Notes under the pieces: generated by a model
Told to the model about the DNA's origin: nothing
The model's database searches: none
What the model saw: only the letters and a program-made list of their open reading frames with translations
DNA from: Orenia marismortui DSM 5156
Lineage (GTDB): Bacteria > Bacillota > Halanaerobiia > Halobacteroidales > Halobacteroidaceae
Direction of reading: 5' to 3'
Assembly (NCBI RefSeq): GCF_000379025.1
Contig: NZ_KB900617.1
Coordinates: 710,316-774,315, forward strand
Length of the DNA: 64,000 nucleotides
Part shown: positions 36,106 to 46,638 of the stretch, one piece after another
Layout of the letters: every line of letters begins with the position of its first letter
Numbering within the stretch: the first letter of the stretch is position 1
Program-made: the position numbers and the translations under genes

Positions 36106-36134
36106 ATAATATAATCAATTCAATCTATTGTCAA
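36106..36134 (-). promoter_or_regulatory. Sigma-A promoter of valS
   Basis: On the minus strand, a perfect TTGACA (36129-36134) and TATTAT (36106-36111) are 17 bases apart. Initiation near 36099 yields the T-box leader. Confidence 0.8.
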
Positions 36135-36283
36135 CTTAGATTTAAAATATTTCAATCTTTGAAATATTTTTTGTCTTTTAGTCTTTTTGGAAAGTAAGCG
36201 AGTTATATTACTAAGGTAAAATTATGATTTAAACTGATAAATATAACTTCAATATTCTATTTATTCAAAAATAAAATAATAAT

Positions 36284-36880
36284 TTAATCTACAAATCGAC
36301 CAATAAACTTAAATACTTCATTCTTACCTTCACCTGTCTCAGCAGAAAAGAAAGTAAAAGGTGTAAATTGATTTATTCCTAAAGTATTCTTAATTAATTT
36401 TTCTTGCTTTTTTCTCTGACTTTTTTTAATCTTATCTATTTTTGTAGCTACAACTAATGCAGGCATATTCATCTGTACTATCCAATTAAACATCTGAATA
36501 TCATCTTTAGTAGGTTTGTGCCTTGCATCAATTACAAGTAATATAGCTTCTAAGTTAGAACGGTTTAATAAATAACCTTCAATCATCCTTCCCCATTCTT
36601 CTTTCTCAGCCTTTGATACTTTAGCAAAACCATAACCAGGTAAATCTACAAAATAGAAGTAATTATCTATTTGATAAAAATTAATAGTTTGTGTCTTACC
36701 AGGTTTAGAACTTGTAAAAGCCATCTTCTTTCTGTTTACCACCTTATTAATCAAAGAAGATTTTCCAACATTAGATCTTCCCGCTAAAGCAATCTCAGGT
36801 AGATAATGAAACGGATAGTCTTTAGCATTTACTGCACTTGATATATACTCTGGATTATTTATCTTCAACTTCTTCACCAT
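36284..36880 (-). CDS. engB: Ribosome biogenesis GTPase YsxC/EngB
   Basis: EngB/YsxC is an essential GTPase for late assembly of the 50S subunit. The 198-residue protein has G1 GRSNVGKSS, G2/G3 TQTINFYQID and VDLPGYGFAKV, and G4 ATKID, in the usual order. The start overlaps the lon 3' end. I use the ATG at 36880, but the alternatives (TTG 36898 or a codon slightly downstream) are possible, because no well-spaced ribosome site stands out. The order tig-clpP-clpX-lonB-lon-engB is conserved in Firmicutes. Confidence 0.92.
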   Translation of the reverse strand: MVKKLKINNPEYISSAVNAKDYPFHYLPEIALAGRSNVGKSSLINKVVNRKKMAFTSSKPGKTQTINFYQIDNYFYFVDLPGYGFAKVSKAEKEEWGRMIEGYLLNRSNLEAILLVIDARHKPTKDDIQMFNWIVQMNMPALVVATKIDKIKKSQRKKQEKLIKNTLGINQFTPFTFFSAETGEGKNEVFKFIGRFVD

Positions 36881-39212
36881 CCTTAACCATTGCTTCAACT
36901 AGTACTTGATCCATATTTTCAACTAATACAAAATCTAAATCCCGTTTAATATTATCAGGAACTTCCTCTAAAGATTTCTTATTCTTCTTACATAATATAA
37001 CCTTCTTAATACCTGCTCTATGAGCAGCTAATACTTTGCTCTTGATTCCACCTACTGGTAGTACTCTTCCTCGCAAAGTTACCTCTCCAGTCATAGCTAC
37101 TTCACCACTTACAGGGGTATTAGATAATGCAGAAATTAAAGCTGTTGCTAAAGTAATTCCTGCAGAAGGGCCATCTTTAGGTATAGCTCCTTCAGGTACA
37201 TGAACATGAATATCATATTTCTTATAGAATTTTTCAGGGAAATCAAATTCTTCTTCCTTAGTCCGTGTATAACTTAAAGCTATTCGAGCGGATTCTTTCA
37301 TTACATCTCCTAATTTACCAGTTAAAATCAACTTACCATCACCTGGGATTATAGATACTTCTATATCTAATATATCTCCACCTAATTGAGTCCAGGCTAG
37401 ACCAGTTACTACTCCGATTCTATTTTCGTTCTCTACTTTACCATATTCATATTTAGCTATTCCTAAATATTTTTTCAAGTTTCTAGTATCTATTCTAGTT
37501 CCAGTTTCTTTGCCCTCTACAACCTCTTTAGCCACTTTTCTACAAATAGATGCTAGAGTTCTTTCTAAATTTCTAACTCCTGCTTCTCGAGTATAATTTC
37601 TAATTGTCTTGCGTAAAGCATTATCCGACAAATTAAATTTATCTATTTCTAGCCCATGATTATCTAATTGCTGTGGCAGCAAATGGGCTTTAGCTATTTC
37701 TATCTTTTCTGCCTCTGTATATCCAGAAATAGTTATTAGCTCCATTCTATCTAATAGTGGTCTAGGTATATCAGAAACTGAATTTGCAGTTGTGATAAAC
37801 ATTACATCTGATAAATCAAAAGGTAACTCTAAAAAATGATCAGTAAAATCATCATTTTGTTCTGGATCTAACACTTCTAATAAAGCTGCAGCAGGATCTC
37901 CTCTGAAATCACTAGTAATCTTATCAATTTCATCTAATAAAAATATAGGATTCATAGTACCTGCATCACGCATAGCATTTATTATTCTACCAGGTCTAGC
38001 ACCTATATATGTACGGCGATGCCCCCTAATTTCAGCTTCATCTCTAACCCCTCCTAAAGATAGTCTAACAAATTCTCTATCTATAGCATTAGCAATAGAT
38101 TTACCCAATGAGGTTTTTCCGACCCCAGGAGGACCTACTAAACATAGGATTGGACTTTTTAAATTATCGCTTAATTTTCTAACTGACAAATATTCTAATA
38201 TTCTTTCTTTAACATCATCTAATCCATAATGATTCTCTTCTAACTTTTCTTCCACTTCATCAATTACTAATTTATCTTCACTGTATTTATTCCATGGTAA
38301 ATCAAAGATGCAATCCAAATAATTTCTAACTACCACAGCTTCATTAGAATTTCTAGGCATCTTCTTTAGCTTATCTAGTTCATCTAATACTTTTTCTTCA
38401 ACTTCTTTGGGTAGATCAGTTTCTTCAACTTTCTGGTTATAATCTTCTATTTCCTCAGAAAAACTATTATCTTCGCCTAGCTCTTTCTTTATTGCCTTCA
38501 TTTGTTCTTTTAAGTAATACTCTTTTTGCCTTTTTTCTACTTGCTTCTTCACTTCATCATTAATCTTATTTTTAACTCTTAAAATCTCTATCTCTTTATC
38601 TAATATCTTATATAATTTCCTTAACCTTTCTTCATATAAGATAGAAGATAAAATATCTTGCTGTTGACTTGTCTTCAAGGACATATGTGAAACAATAATA
38701 TCTACCAATCTATCTGGATCATCAATATTAGCTATGGTCATCATTGCTTCTGGTGGAATTCCTTTATTTAACTTAATATACTCTTCAAAACTTCCACTTA
38801 CACTTCTCATAAGAGCTTCTATTTCAGTATTAATTTCTTCATCCATTTCTATCTCTTCAAATTCAACCTCATAATAAGGATCTTCTTGTATGTATTCAGT
38901 GATTCTAGCTCTACTTAAACCTTCTACTAATATCTTCACAGTACCATCTGGCAACCTCATTAATTGCTTTACTTCTGCAATAGTACCTATATCATAAATA
39001 TCATCTTGAGTTGTTTCCTCAACAACTTCATCATGCTGTGCAGATAATAATATCTTTTTATTATCTACCATAGCATTTTCTAAAGCTTCTAAAGATTTAT
39101 CTCTTCCTACTAATAAGGGAATTATCATATTAGGAAATACTACTAGCCCTCTTAATGCTAGTAATGGTATACTATTTTTCATCTTCTTTTCATCATTCAC
39201 ATTTTCAGCCAT
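36855..39212 (-). CDS. lon: ATP-dependent protease La (Lon)
   Basis: Lon degrades misfolded and regulatory proteins. The 785-residue protein has the N-terminal LAN domain ([20 protein letters not shown]), a coiled-coil middle (residues about 190-260), the AAA+ module with Walker [14 protein letters not shown] and Walker [11 protein letters not shown], and a C-terminal Ser-Lys protease domain with the catalytic serine in DGPSAG. Length is typical. A GGAGGTG site precedes the ATG. Its 3' end overlaps engB. Confidence 0.97.
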   Translation of the reverse strand: MAENVNDEKKMKNSIPLLALRGLVVFPNMIIPLLVGRDKSLEALENAMVDNKKILLSAQHDEVVEETTQDDIYDIGTIAEVKQLMRLPDGTVKILVEGLSRARITEYIQEDPYYEVEFEEIEMDEEINTEIEALMRSVSGSFEEYIKLNKGIPPEAMMTIANIDDPDRLVDIIVSHMSLKTSQQQDILSSILYEERLRKLYKILDKEIEILRVKNKINDEVKKQVEKRQKEYYLKEQMKAIKKELGEDNSFSEEIEDYNQKVEETDLPKEVEEKVLDELDKLKKMPRNSNEAVVVRNYLDCIFDLPWNKYSEDKLVIDEVEEKLEENHYGLDDVKERILEYLSVRKLSDNLKSPILCLVGPPGVGKTSLGKSIANAIDREFVRLSLGGVRDEAEIRGHRRTYIGARPGRIINAMRDAGTMNPIFLLDEIDKITSDFRGDPAAALLEVLDPEQNDDFTDHFLELPFDLSDVMFITTANSVSDIPRPLLDRMELITISGYTEAEKIEIAKAHLLPQQLDNHGLEIDKFNLSDNALRKTIRNYTREAGVRNLERTLASICRKVAKEVVEGKETGTRIDTRNLKKYLGIAKYEYGKVENENRIGVVTGLAWTQLGGDILDIEVSIIPGDGKLILTGKLGDVMKESARIALSYTRTKEEEFDFPEKFYKKYDIHVHVPEGAIPKDGPSAGITLATALISALSNTPVSGEVAMTGEVTLRGRVLPVGGIKSKVLAAHRAGIKKVILCKKNKKSLEEVPDNIKRDLDFVLVENMDQVLVEAMVKDGEEVEDK

Positions 39213-39320
39213 GACTACACCTCCATTTATACACTATATCACCTATCATTATTCTATTAATTAATAGTAATCTCCTTCTCTTGAGTGATAACTTATTAAT
39301 TTAGCATTAATTTAAATTAT

Positions 39321-41015
39321 CTAATTAAGTAGAGGAGCAGAAATAAGATTAGAATTTAACTCAAACTCCAAATCTTCATCCTTGTCTATTTCACCTATTA
39401 CTATCGATTGTTTTAAAGCATCATCTAAAGTATTTATCTTAATAATCTTAATATCATCAAATTCTTCCCCATCAAATATCTGCTGCCAATTACCTTCAGG
39501 AATTAAAACCTTCTTAGCACCTGCCCTGATAGCTGCCCTTACTTTAGGTATTACTCCACCAATAGGTCTAATTGCTCCATTAATTGATATCTTTCCTGTC
39601 ATTGCAACTTTGTTATCTACAGCCTTCCCAGTTAATGCAGAATATAATGCTACAGCCATAGTAACCCCTGCTGATGGTCCATCAACAACTGCATCACTAG
39701 TAAAATCTATATGGATATAATAATCACGCAAATCCATATCAACTATTTTACCTATAACTGTGATTACATTTTCTGCCGATCCCTTTACCATACTTTTCCT
39801 TCTGATTTTCCTGTATTCAGTGCCTTGCTCTTCTTCTTCCGCTATTCCTGTAATATTCAATTCTCCTTCACCTGTTTGAAGCTTAGTAACAGATACTTCT
39901 AACTGATTTACCGTTCCCATATTAGCACCAATAACAGCCAAACCATTTACCACTCCAATTTGAGGTGATTGAGGAATCCTATCAGTTGGTCTAGGGTTGT
40001 ATCGACTATTCATAATTACTCTTTCAATATCTTTCACCTTAATTATTGGACTTTTATAAGTTCTAGCTATACCAGCAGCTGTCTGTATCATATTTACAGC
40101 TTGGCGACCATTTAAAGCATATTTCTTTATAATTTCAACAACTTGATCTTCTACTTCAAATTCTATCTTCTTAATTGCATTATGTACAATCTTTTCAATA
40201 TTTTTAGGCGTTAATGGATTAAAGAAGATCTCTAAACATCTAGAACGAATTGCTGGTGGAATATGTTGTGGACTTTTAGTTGTAGCTCCTATCAATCGAA
40301 AATCGGCTGGCAGTCCATTTTGAAATATTTCATGAATATGTCGGGGAATATTTTTATCCTCTTCATGATAATAAGAGCTTTCTAAAAATACCTTTCTATC
40401 CTCAAGAACCTTAAGTAATTTGTTCATCTGTATATGGTGTAATTCTCCAATCTCATCTATAAATAAGATCCCCCCATGAGCTTTTGTTACTGCTCCAGGT
40501 TTGGGCTGAGGTATCCCAGCTGTACCCATAGCCCCTGCTCCTTGATATATAGGGTCATGAACAGAACCAATTAAAGGATCAGCAATACCCCTTTCATCAA
40601 AACGAGCTGTAGTAGCATCCATCTCTACAAATTTTGATTCACGATCAAAAGGAGAATCTATATTCTTTTTAGCTTCTTCTAATACCAGACGAGCTGCAGC
40701 AGTCTTACCAACACCTGGAGGACCATAGATAATAACATGTTGTGGATTAGGCCCACATAAAGCTGCCCTAAGTGAGTCTAAACCATCTTCTTGTCCAACT
40801 ACCTCAGAAAAATTACTTGGTCTGACTTTTTCAGATAAAGGCTCTGTTAATGATCTACTTCTCATTTTGTATAGTTTTTCCATCTCTTTCTTCGATTCTC
40901 TATTAATAGCAACCTTACTGTTTCTTTGTTTTTGTAGCATATTCCAAAAATAAATCCCAATTACAATTGCAAAAAATAATTGAATTAAGCTAAATACATT
41001 AATAGCAAGATTCAT
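39321..41015 (-). CDS. lonB: ATP-dependent protease LonB
   Basis: LonB is the Lon-like protease of spore-formers, lacking the LAN domain. The 564-residue protein starts with a membrane segment (residues about 4-25), then SEKVRPSNFSEVVGQ, Walker [14 protein letters not shown], Walker B ILFIDEIGEL, and the protease domain with VDGPSAGVTMAVALYSALTG. In Bacillus it acts during sporulation in the forespore. Here it lies between clpX and lon, its normal place. An AGGAGGG site precedes the ATG. Confidence 0.95.
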   Translation of the reverse strand: MNLAINVFSLIQLFFAIVIGIYFWNMLQKQRNSKVAINRESKKEMEKLYKMRSRSLTEPLSEKVRPSNFSEVVGQEDGLDSLRAALCGPNPQHVIIYGPPGVGKTAAARLVLEEAKKNIDSPFDRESKFVEMDATTARFDERGIADPLIGSVHDPIYQGAGAMGTAGIPQPKPGAVTKAHGGILFIDEIGELHHIQMNKLLKVLEDRKVFLESSYYHEEDKNIPRHIHEIFQNGLPADFRLIGATTKSPQHIPPAIRSRCLEIFFNPLTPKNIEKIVHNAIKKIEFEVEDQVVEIIKKYALNGRQAVNMIQTAAGIARTYKSPIIKVKDIERVIMNSRYNPRPTDRIPQSPQIGVVNGLAVIGANMGTVNQLEVSVTKLQTGEGELNITGIAEEEEQGTEYRKIRRKSMVKGSAENVITVIGKIVDMDLRDYYIHIDFTSDAVVDGPSAGVTMAVALYSALTGKAVDNKVAMTGKISINGAIRPIGGVIPKVRAAIRAGAKKVLIPEGNWQQIFDGEEFDDIKIIKINTLDDALKQSIVIGEIDKDEDLEFELNSNLISAPLLN

Positions 41016-41089
41016 TAAATCCCTCCTGAAAGATTCAATTAATTATACTTTATTATAACCTTCAGTAGAGATATTATCCTTAAACAGAA

Positions 41090-41121
41090 AAGAAACTGCT
41101 TAAATATTTAAGCAGTTTCTT
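41090..41121 (-). terminator. clpX terminator
   Basis: A perfect 32-bp palindrome (agaaactgctt and its complement) overlaps the clpX stop codon and runs into TTTTCTGTTT on the minus strand. Confidence 0.88.
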
Positions 41122-42361
41122 CCTTAGTTTCATCAAGCTTAATCAACTCAGGATTTGCTTGATTTTCAATCACATCTTTATTAATGATACATCTAGCAAT
41201 ATCACTGCGCGATGGAATATCATACATTATATCTAATATAGCACCTTCTACTATAGACCTTAATCCTCTTGCTCCTGTTTCTTGCTTTAAAGTCTTTTTA
41301 GCAATAGCAACCAATGCTTCATCACTAAATTCCAATTCTACATTATCTAACTCAAAAAACTTAACATATTGTTTAATTAGAGAATTTCGAGGTTCAGTTA
41401 AAATCTTCACTAAAGCATCTTCATCAAGTTCTTCTAAAGTGACTGTAACTGGAATTCTTCCTACAAATTCAGGAATTAATCCATACTTTAATAGATCTTG
41501 TGATCTAATATGCTTTAATATATCACCTATATTCTCCTCTTTCTTACTTTGAATATCTGCACCAAATCCAAGAACTTTATTATTTAATCTAGATTTAATA
41601 AGCTTATCTATTCCTGCAAAAGCTCCTCCACATATAAATAATATATTAGATGTATCTATTTGGATAAATTCTTGGTGAGGATGCTTTCTTCCACCTTGAG
41701 GGGGAACGCTAGCTTCAGTTCCCTCTAGAATCTTCAATAGTGCTTGTTGTACCCCTTCGCCTGATACATCGCGTGTAATAGACGGATTCTCTGATTTCCT
41801 AGCTACTTTATCTATCTCATCAATATAGATAATCCCTTTTTCAGCTTTTTCTATATCATAATCAGCAGCTTGAATTAATTTTAATAGAATATTCTCTACA
41901 TCTTCTCCTACATATCCTGCTTCAGTTAGAGAAGTTGCATCTGCTATAGCAAAAGGAACATCTAATATCCGCGCTAAAGTTCTTGCTAAGAGAGTTTTAC
42001 CGGAACCAGTAGGTCCAACTAAGCAGATATTACTCTTTTCTAACTCTACATCATCTACTTTCATTCCAGAATTAACTCTTTTATAGTGATTGTATACAGC
42101 TACAGACAAAGTTTTCTTAGCACTTTCTTGTCCGATAACATATTCATCTAAGATACTTTTTATTTCTTTAGGCTTAGGAACACTTTCTAAATTCAGTTCT
42201 ATTTCTTCATTCAACTCTTCTTCAATAATCTCATTACACAGTTCAATACATTCATCACAAATATAAACACCAGGTCCAGCCACAAGTTTCTTAACTTGAT
42301 CTTGGACTTTACCACAAAAAGAACACTTTAATTGTCCTTTCTCGTCCCCAAATTTAAACAT
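41108..42361 (-). CDS. clpX: ATP-dependent Clp protease ATP-binding subunit ClpX
   Basis: ClpX unfolds substrates and feeds them into ClpP. The 417-residue protein has the N-terminal zinc-binding domain ([14 protein letters not shown] and CDEC), Walker [13 protein letters not shown], Walker [14 protein letters not shown], and the ClpP-docking IGF-type loop, here VLGFGA. Sensor II (GARGLRSI) is present. It starts 20 bases after clpP ends, with an AAGGGGTGA site. The downstream palindrome separates it from lonB. Confidence 0.97.
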   Translation of the reverse strand: MFKFGDEKGQLKCSFCGKVQDQVKKLVAGPGVYICDECIELCNEIIEEELNEEIELNLESVPKPKEIKSILDEYVIGQESAKKTLSVAVYNHYKRVNSGMKVDDVELEKSNICLVGPTGSGKTLLARTLARILDVPFAIADATSLTEAGYVGEDVENILLKLIQAADYDIEKAEKGIIYIDEIDKVARKSENPSITRDVSGEGVQQALLKILEGTEASVPPQGGRKHPHQEFIQIDTSNILFICGGAFAGIDKLIKSRLNNKVLGFGADIQSKKEENIGDILKHIRSQDLLKYGLIPEFVGRIPVTVTLEELDEDALVKILTEPRNSLIKQYVKFFELDNVELEFSDEALVAIAKKTLKQETGARGLRSIVEGAILDIMYDIPSRSDIARCIINKDVIENQANPELIKLDETKEETA

Positions 42362-42380
42362 TATATCACCCCTTCATTAG

Positions 42381-42977
42381 TTAACCTTCAATTTCATCTT
42401 GGCGAGTGATAACTTCATCTATAAGACCATATTCTTGAGCTTTTTTCGCTGACATAAAGTAATCTCTATCTACATCCTTCTCAATTTTTTCAATTGGCTG
42501 CCCTGTATGTTCTGCTAAAATATTGTTTATAATATCCCTTAATTCTAAGATTTCTTTAGCTTGGATTTCAATATCTGTAGCTTGACCTTGAGCACCACCC
42601 ATTGGCTGGTGGATCATAATTCTAGAATAAGGCAAAGCATATCTCTTACCACTTGCACCACTTGCTAATAGTAACGCACCTGCACTAGCAGCAAGCCCCA
42701 TACATATTGTAGAAACATCAGGTTTAATATATTGGATTGTATCATACATGGCTAAAGCTGAAGTTACTGATCCTCCTGGACTATTGATATATATGTATAT
42801 ATCCTTATCAGGATCTTCTGCTTCTAAGAATAACAACTGAGCAATAACAGAGTTAGCTACTTTATCATCAATTGCACTTCCAAGAAAGATGATTCTATCC
42901 TTTAATAATCGAGAATAAATATCATAGGATCTTTCTCCTCGATTAGTCTGTTCTACTACCATAGGTACCAAATTCAT
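42381..42977 (-). CDS. clpP: ATP-dependent Clp protease proteolytic subunit
   Basis: ClpP is the tetradecameric serine protease of the ClpXP system. The 198-residue protein has the catalytic serine in [14 protein letters not shown], the catalytic histidine in [15 protein letters not shown], and the aspartate in DVDRDYFMS near the C-terminus. The N-terminal axial loop [17 protein letters not shown] is normal. It is followed by clpX and preceded by tig, the standard chaperone-protease block. Confidence 0.98.
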   Translation of the reverse strand: MNLVPMVVEQTNRGERSYDIYSRLLKDRIIFLGSAIDDKVANSVIAQLLFLEAEDPDKDIYIYINSPGGSVTSALAMYDTIQYIKPDVSTICMGLAASAGALLLASGASGKRYALPYSRIMIHQPMGGAQGQATDIEIQAKEILELRDIINNILAEHTGQPIEKIEKDVDRDYFMSAKKAQEYGLIDEVITRQDEIEG

Positions 42978-43035
42978 AGATTATCCCTCCTCCTTTTATC
43001 TATACCCAGATCAAAGCACCTTTAAACCTAATAAA

Positions 43036-44313
43036 TTAATTATTTTCTACTAAAAAATCAATTGTCTTTTCCATTTCTAAACTATTCTTTAAAGAAGATA
43101 ATTGACCTTGCATTTGTAAGAATGCTTTTAATTGATCTTTATCTTGTCCTTGTCGTTCAGCAATTTCTTCTAATTTCTCATCTATATCTTCATCACTAAC
43201 CTCAATACCTTCTTCTTCAGCAATTGCTTCTAATACTAAATTAGCTTTAGCTCTATTTGCTGCAGAATCCTTATAATCAGCTCTAATATCTTCTTCATTC
43301 ATTCCAGTCATTTCTAAATATTGATCAAAATCAAATCCTTGCTGACTAATTTGCATTCTGAATCCTTGTAACATGTTATCAATCTCATTTTCAACCATAG
43401 TCTCTGGAACATTAACTTCAGCATTTTCAGCTATTGCATCAACTAATTTATTTTCATATTCTCTGTTAATTCTTTCTTCTTCTCTAGCTGCTATTTTTTC
43501 CTTAATGTCAGCTTTTAAATCATCTAAAGAATCAAATTCTAAATCTTTAGCAAATTCATCATCTAATTCAGGCAATTCTTTAGCTTTAATTTCTTTAACA
43601 GTTACTTTAAAAATTGCATCTTGACCAGCTAAATTATCAGCATGATATTCCTCTGGGAAAGTAACATTAACTTCTACTTCTTCTCCAACTTTAACTCCTA
43701 CTAATTGTTCTTCAAACCCAGGAATAAACTGGCCAGAACCAATCTCTAAATTATAATCTTCTCCTGCACCACCATCAAAAGGTTCACCGTCCACAAAACC
43801 TTCAAAATCTATAATCGTATAATCTCCTTCTTCAACCTCTTCCCTATCAACTGCAACTAACTGAGCATGATGTCCTCTTTTATGTTCTAATTCTTTTTCA
43901 ATATCTTCATCAGATATCTCTAATTCTTCTTTTTCAATATCAAGATCAGTATATTCTCCTAATTTAACTTCTGGTTTAACTTCTACCTCAGCTGTAAATG
44001 TAGCAGGACTCCCTGATTCAATAAATACATCTGTAATATCAGGCTGAGAAATTGGTTCAATACCAGTTTCCTGTACTGCTTCATAATATGCTTCAGGAAT
44101 TAAAATATCTAATGCATCCTTATGTAGTACTTCTTCTCCATATTTTTTAATCAAAATACTTTTTGGAACTTTCCCTTTTCTAAAACCAGGAATATTAACA
44201 TCTTTTACAACTTTTTTATAAGCTTTATCTAAAGAAGATGCCACCTTTTCTTCACTTACTTCAATATTTAATACCACCTTATTTTCTTCAATTCTTTCTT
44301 TACTTACCTTCAT
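43036..44313 (-). CDS. tig: Trigger factor
   Basis: Trigger factor is the ribosome-bound chaperone with peptidyl-prolyl isomerase activity. The 425-residue protein has the ribosome-docking loop PGFRKGKVP (residues about 40-48), an FKBP-type PPIase domain (GDYTIIDFEGFVDGEPF and QFIPGFEEQLVG, about 155-245) and a helical C-terminal chaperone domain. It is strongly acidic, consistent with a salt-adapted lineage. An AAGGAGG site precedes the ATG. Confidence 0.97.
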   Translation of the reverse strand: MKVSKERIEENKVVLNIEVSEEKVASSLDKAYKKVVKDVNIPGFRKGKVPKSILIKKYGEEVLHKDALDILIPEAYYEAVQETGIEPISQPDITDVFIESGSPATFTAEVEVKPEVKLGEYTDLDIEKEELEISDEDIEKELEHKRGHHAQLVAVDREEVEEGDYTIIDFEGFVDGEPFDGGAGEDYNLEIGSGQFIPGFEEQLVGVKVGEEVEVNVTFPEEYHADNLAGQDAIFKVTVKEIKAKELPELDDEFAKDLEFDSLDDLKADIKEKIAAREEERINREYENKLVDAIAENAEVNVPETMVENEIDNMLQGFRMQISQQGFDFDQYLEMTGMNEEDIRADYKDSAANRAKANLVLEAIAEEEGIEVSDEDIDEKLEEIAERQGQDKDQLKAFLQMQGQLSSLKNSLEMEKTIDFLVENN

Positions 44314-44442
44314 TTATATATCCTCCTTATATCATTATACGTAATTATATAATTTTTATTTCATTTATTATTTACTTCTACATAATTATGGTATTTCCTT
44401 TATGTTTTTATAAAGATTTAAAGAGACCTTATTAATAAAAAC

Positions 44443-44485
44443 AATACCTCGAGACACGACTAACAACTAATCGCTCCGAGGTTTA
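44443..44485 (-). terminator. Terminator downstream of the tRNA cluster
   Basis: An imperfect stem with acctcg/cgaggt at its foot and a cgattag/ctaacaac-type upper part is followed on the minus strand by ATTGTTTTTAT. It lies 46 bases after tRNA-Arg(ACG), so it ends the tRNA transcript before tig. Confidence 0.75.
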
Positions 44486-44530
44486 ATAATTAACTTTTAT
44501 GTAATATTCTATTAATTACTTATAAAATGA

Positions 44531-44607
44531 TGGCGCGCCCGGGAGGATTCGAACCTCCGACCTCCTGATTCGTAGTCAGTTACTCTATCCAGCTGAGCTA
44601 CGGGCGC
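44531..44607 (-). tRNA. tRNA-Arg (anticodon ACG)
   Basis: A 77-nt cloverleaf, with acceptor GCGCCCG/CGGGCGC, D-arm AGCTCAGCTGGATAGAGT, anticodon loop CTACGAA and T-arm GGAGGTTCGAATCCTCC. CCA is encoded. Confidence 0.97.
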
Positions 44608-44674
44608 ATATATAAAATATTAGTTAATAGTTTAAATTATTGTGACCTCTCAAATATCAATTATAATTATAATT

Positions 44675-44752
44675 TGGGGTGGATAATGGGATTTGAACCC
44701 ACGGCCTCAGGAGCCACAATCCTGCGCTCTAACCAGCTGAGCTATATCCACC
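44675..44752 (-). tRNA. tRNA-His (anticodon GTG)
   Basis: The cloverleaf has an acceptor GTGGATA/TATCCAC with the extra 5' G (position 44752) facing C73, as required for histidine identity. The anticodon loop is TTGTGGC and the T-arm CGTGGGTTCAAATCCCAT. CCA is encoded. Confidence 0.97.
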
Positions 44753-44927
44753 ATATTCTATATATATCTATTATATTATAATAGTTAAGCAAAGTGTTAC
44801 ACTTAATATATTTTTAGAAATAAAAAAATATACTGCTAAAAAGCAGTCTGATTTAATTTGAGAAGTTTATTATCTCTCAAAAGGTATCTTTTCCATTTTT
44901 TGAATTTATATACCTACAAGATAAAAA

Positions 44928-45004
44928 TGGCATGCCTGGGAGGATTCGAACCTCCGACCCACGGCTTAGAAGGCCGTTGCTCTGTCCAGCTGAGCTACAG
45001 GCAC
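44928..45004 (-). tRNA. tRNA-Arg (anticodon TCT)
   Basis: The 77-nt cloverleaf has acceptor GTGCCTG/CAGGCAT (a G-U at pair 1-72), anticodon stem ACGGC/GCCGT with loop CTTCTAA, T-arm GGAGGTTCGAATCCTCC, and encoded CCA. Confidence 0.97.
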
Positions 45005-45008
45005 ACAA

Positions 45009-45090
45009 TAAATCAATTTACAATTAATAATTTATAATGTACAATTAAAAGATTTAAGAACTTGGCTTTAATTGGAAATTATCAATTGAA
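45009..45090. repeat. Dispersed repeat (family A copy) between tRNA-Gly and tRNA-Arg
   Basis: The spacer carries tgtacaattaaaagattt and an inverted piece aattgaatt. The next spacer (45181-45286) holds a close relative with tgtacaattaaaatcttt, so the two tRNA spacers were filled by the same repeat family. Confidence 0.5.
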
Positions 45091-45096
45091 TTTTAT

Positions 45097-45173
45097 TGGA
45101 GCGGGAAACCGGACTCGAACCGGCGACACCCAGCTTGGAAGGCTGGTGCTCTAGCCAACTGAGCTACTCCCGC
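45097..45173 (-). tRNA. tRNA-Gly (anticodon TCC)
   Basis: The cloverleaf has acceptor GCGGGAG/TTCCCGC, anticodon stem CCAGC/GCTGG with loop CTTCCAA, T-arm GCCGGTTCGAGTCCGGT, and encoded CCA. Confidence 0.97.
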
Positions 45174-45180
45174 ACATTAT

Positions 45181-45286
45181 TTAATTTACAATTTATAATG
45201 TACAATGTACAATTAAAATCTTTAAGGTCTTGTAATTCTTGAAGTCTTTGATTCTTAATTGTCAATTCTAAATTGTCAATTGAACT
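45181..45286. repeat. Dispersed repeat (family A copy) between tRNA-Pro and tRNA-Gly
   Basis: It holds repeated aatgtacaatgtacaatt units and the inverted segment ttaattgtcaattctaaatt. An apparent 61-residue minus-strand frame across here and tRNA-Pro is an artefact. Confidence 0.5.
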
Positions 45287-45288
45287 TT

Positions 45289-45365
45289 TGGTCGGAGCAG
45301 CAGGATTTGAACCTGCGACCCCCTGGTCCCAAACCAGGTGCGCTACCAAACTGCGCCATGCTCCG
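45289..45365 (-). tRNA. tRNA-Pro (anticodon TGG)
   Basis: The cloverleaf has acceptor CGGAGCA/TGCTCCG, D-arm GGCGCAGTTTGGTAGCGC, anticodon stem CCTGG/CCAGG with loop TTTGGGA, T-arm GCAGGTTCAAATCCTGC, and encoded CCA. It is the first tRNA of the cluster. Confidence 0.97.
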
Positions 45366-45498
45366 TTATTTTTCGCTCACAACAGTTAATAGTATAACTA
45401 AAAAAAGAGACAAGGTCAAAAAGGAAAAAAGATAATTAAGAGCGCTTAAGCTTTTTCACCTCATATTTTCTCCTTTTATCCCTATTATTCTCTTTAAA

Positions 45499-45975
45499 TC
45501 AAGCAAAATCAATGTGTTTATATTTTATTATACTATTGTTAATTTCCACCAACCCATAGGAGGCCTTTTTACCATCTCTTGGCATAGATATACTACCTGG
45601 ATTAAAAAACAAAATACCATCTTCCTCTATAGCACATCTACAGTGAGTATGACCAAAAATTACTATATTACTATCTAATTCTCTAGCCTTATAATATAAC
45701 CTATCTAACCCCCGCTTAATATTATACTTATGCCCATGAGTTAAAAATACTTTACTTTCATCTATATTTATAACTCTATCTTCAGGATACTCAGTTCTAT
45801 AATCACAATTACCTTTTACCGCTACTAACTCGACACCTTTAGGAACATTAATAGCGTCTAAATCTTTTAAAACATCTCCTGCATATAATATGTAATCTAT
45901 ATCTGATAAACTTTCTACAACTTGCTTAATTCTATCACCATACCCATGAGAGTCACTAAATATTGCTAACTTCAT
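45499..45975 (-). CDS. YfcE/MJ0936 family metallophosphodiesterase
   Basis: The 158-residue calcineurin-like phosphoesterase has metal motifs MKLAIFSDSHG (residues 1-11), YAGDVL, VKGNCD, LTHGHKY and IFGHTH, complete for a two-metal centre. The start is the ATG at 45975, preceded by GGTGGTGAA; a longer frame from 46011 would include that site. Relatives hydrolyse artificial phosphodiesters, and the natural substrate is unknown. In Bacillus the homologue (ysnB) follows ysnA and rph, the same order as here. Confidence 0.9.
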   Translation of the reverse strand: MKLAIFSDSHGYGDRIKQVVESLSDIDYILYAGDVLKDLDAINVPKGVELVAVKGNCDYRTEYPEDRVINIDESKVFLTHGHKYNIKRGLDRLYYKARELDSNIVIFGHTHCRCAIEEDGILFFNPGSISMPRDGKKASYGLVEINNSIIKYKHIDFA

Positions 45976-46035
45976 TATTTCACCACCAACTAATAATTCA
46001 TTAATAATCAACTAGTGTATTCAATAGCTTAGAAT

Positions 46036-46629
46036 CTAGTTCTTATTATTTAATAAATAATCCTTCATCTTCTTTAGTGCTTTTGCTCTATGGCTAATCC
46101 TATTCTTAATTTCATCCCCTAATTCAGCAAAGCTTTGTTGATATCCAGTTGGAACAAATAAAGGATCATAACCAAATCCTCCACTCCCTTTTTCTTCAAT
46201 ATCAATTATCCCATCACATCTACCAGTTACTGTATATTCTTCCCCTTCTGGCGATACAAAGGCCATTGCACAGGAAAAATATGCCCCCCGTTCTTCTTTA
46301 GGGGTATTTTTTAATAATTTTAATAATTTTTTATTGTTATCTTTATCACTTGCATCTACTCCAGCAAATCTAGCTGAATAAACACCTGGGCTGCCATCTA
46401 AAGATTCAACAACGAGTCCTGAATCATCAGATATAGTGGGAAATCCTGTATAATTAGATATTTCTCTAGCCTTCTTTAAAGCATTACCTATAAAAGTATC
46501 TTGATCTTCTATTACTTCTGGCAAGCTATCAATATCATTTTTAGAAATAATCTCTATCTTAGTATTAGCTAAAATCTTCTTCATTTCATCTATCTTATGT
46601 TGATTACCTGTTGCTAAAAATAATTTCAT
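46036..46629 (-). CDS. rdgB: XTP/dITP pyrophosphatase (RdgB/HAM1 family)
   Basis: This house-cleaning enzyme removes deaminated purine triphosphates (XTP, ITP, dITP). The 197-residue protein has LATGNQHKIDEMKKIL (residues about 4-19), DDSGLVVESLDGSPGVYSAR, GYDPLFVP and ISHRAKAL, all expected nucleotide- and metal-binding motifs. It starts 9 bases after rph ends, with an AGGAGG site inside the rph tail. Confidence 0.96.
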   Translation of the reverse strand: MKLFLATGNQHKIDEMKKILANTKIEIISKNDIDSLPEVIEDQDTFIGNALKKAREISNYTGFPTISDDSGLVVESLDGSPGVYSARFAGVDASDKDNNKKLLKLLKNTPKEERGAYFSCAMAFVSPEGEEYTVTGRCDGIIDIEEKGSGGFGYDPLFVPTGYQQSFAELGDEIKNRISHRAKALKKMKDYLLNNKN

Positions 46630-46638
46630 GTCTATAGA

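Noticed and set aside
41184-41552. Plus-strand 122-residue frame within clpX
   Set aside because: It is fully antisense to a strongly conserved gene with no independent features.
43373-43624. Plus-strand serine-rich frame within tig
   Set aside because: It is an antisense shadow of the acidic trigger factor sequence.
45164-45349. 61-residue minus-strand frame beginning MVAHLVWDQGVAGSNPAAPT
   Set aside because: It is the translation of tRNA-Pro and the following repeat, a common artefact of tRNA genes.
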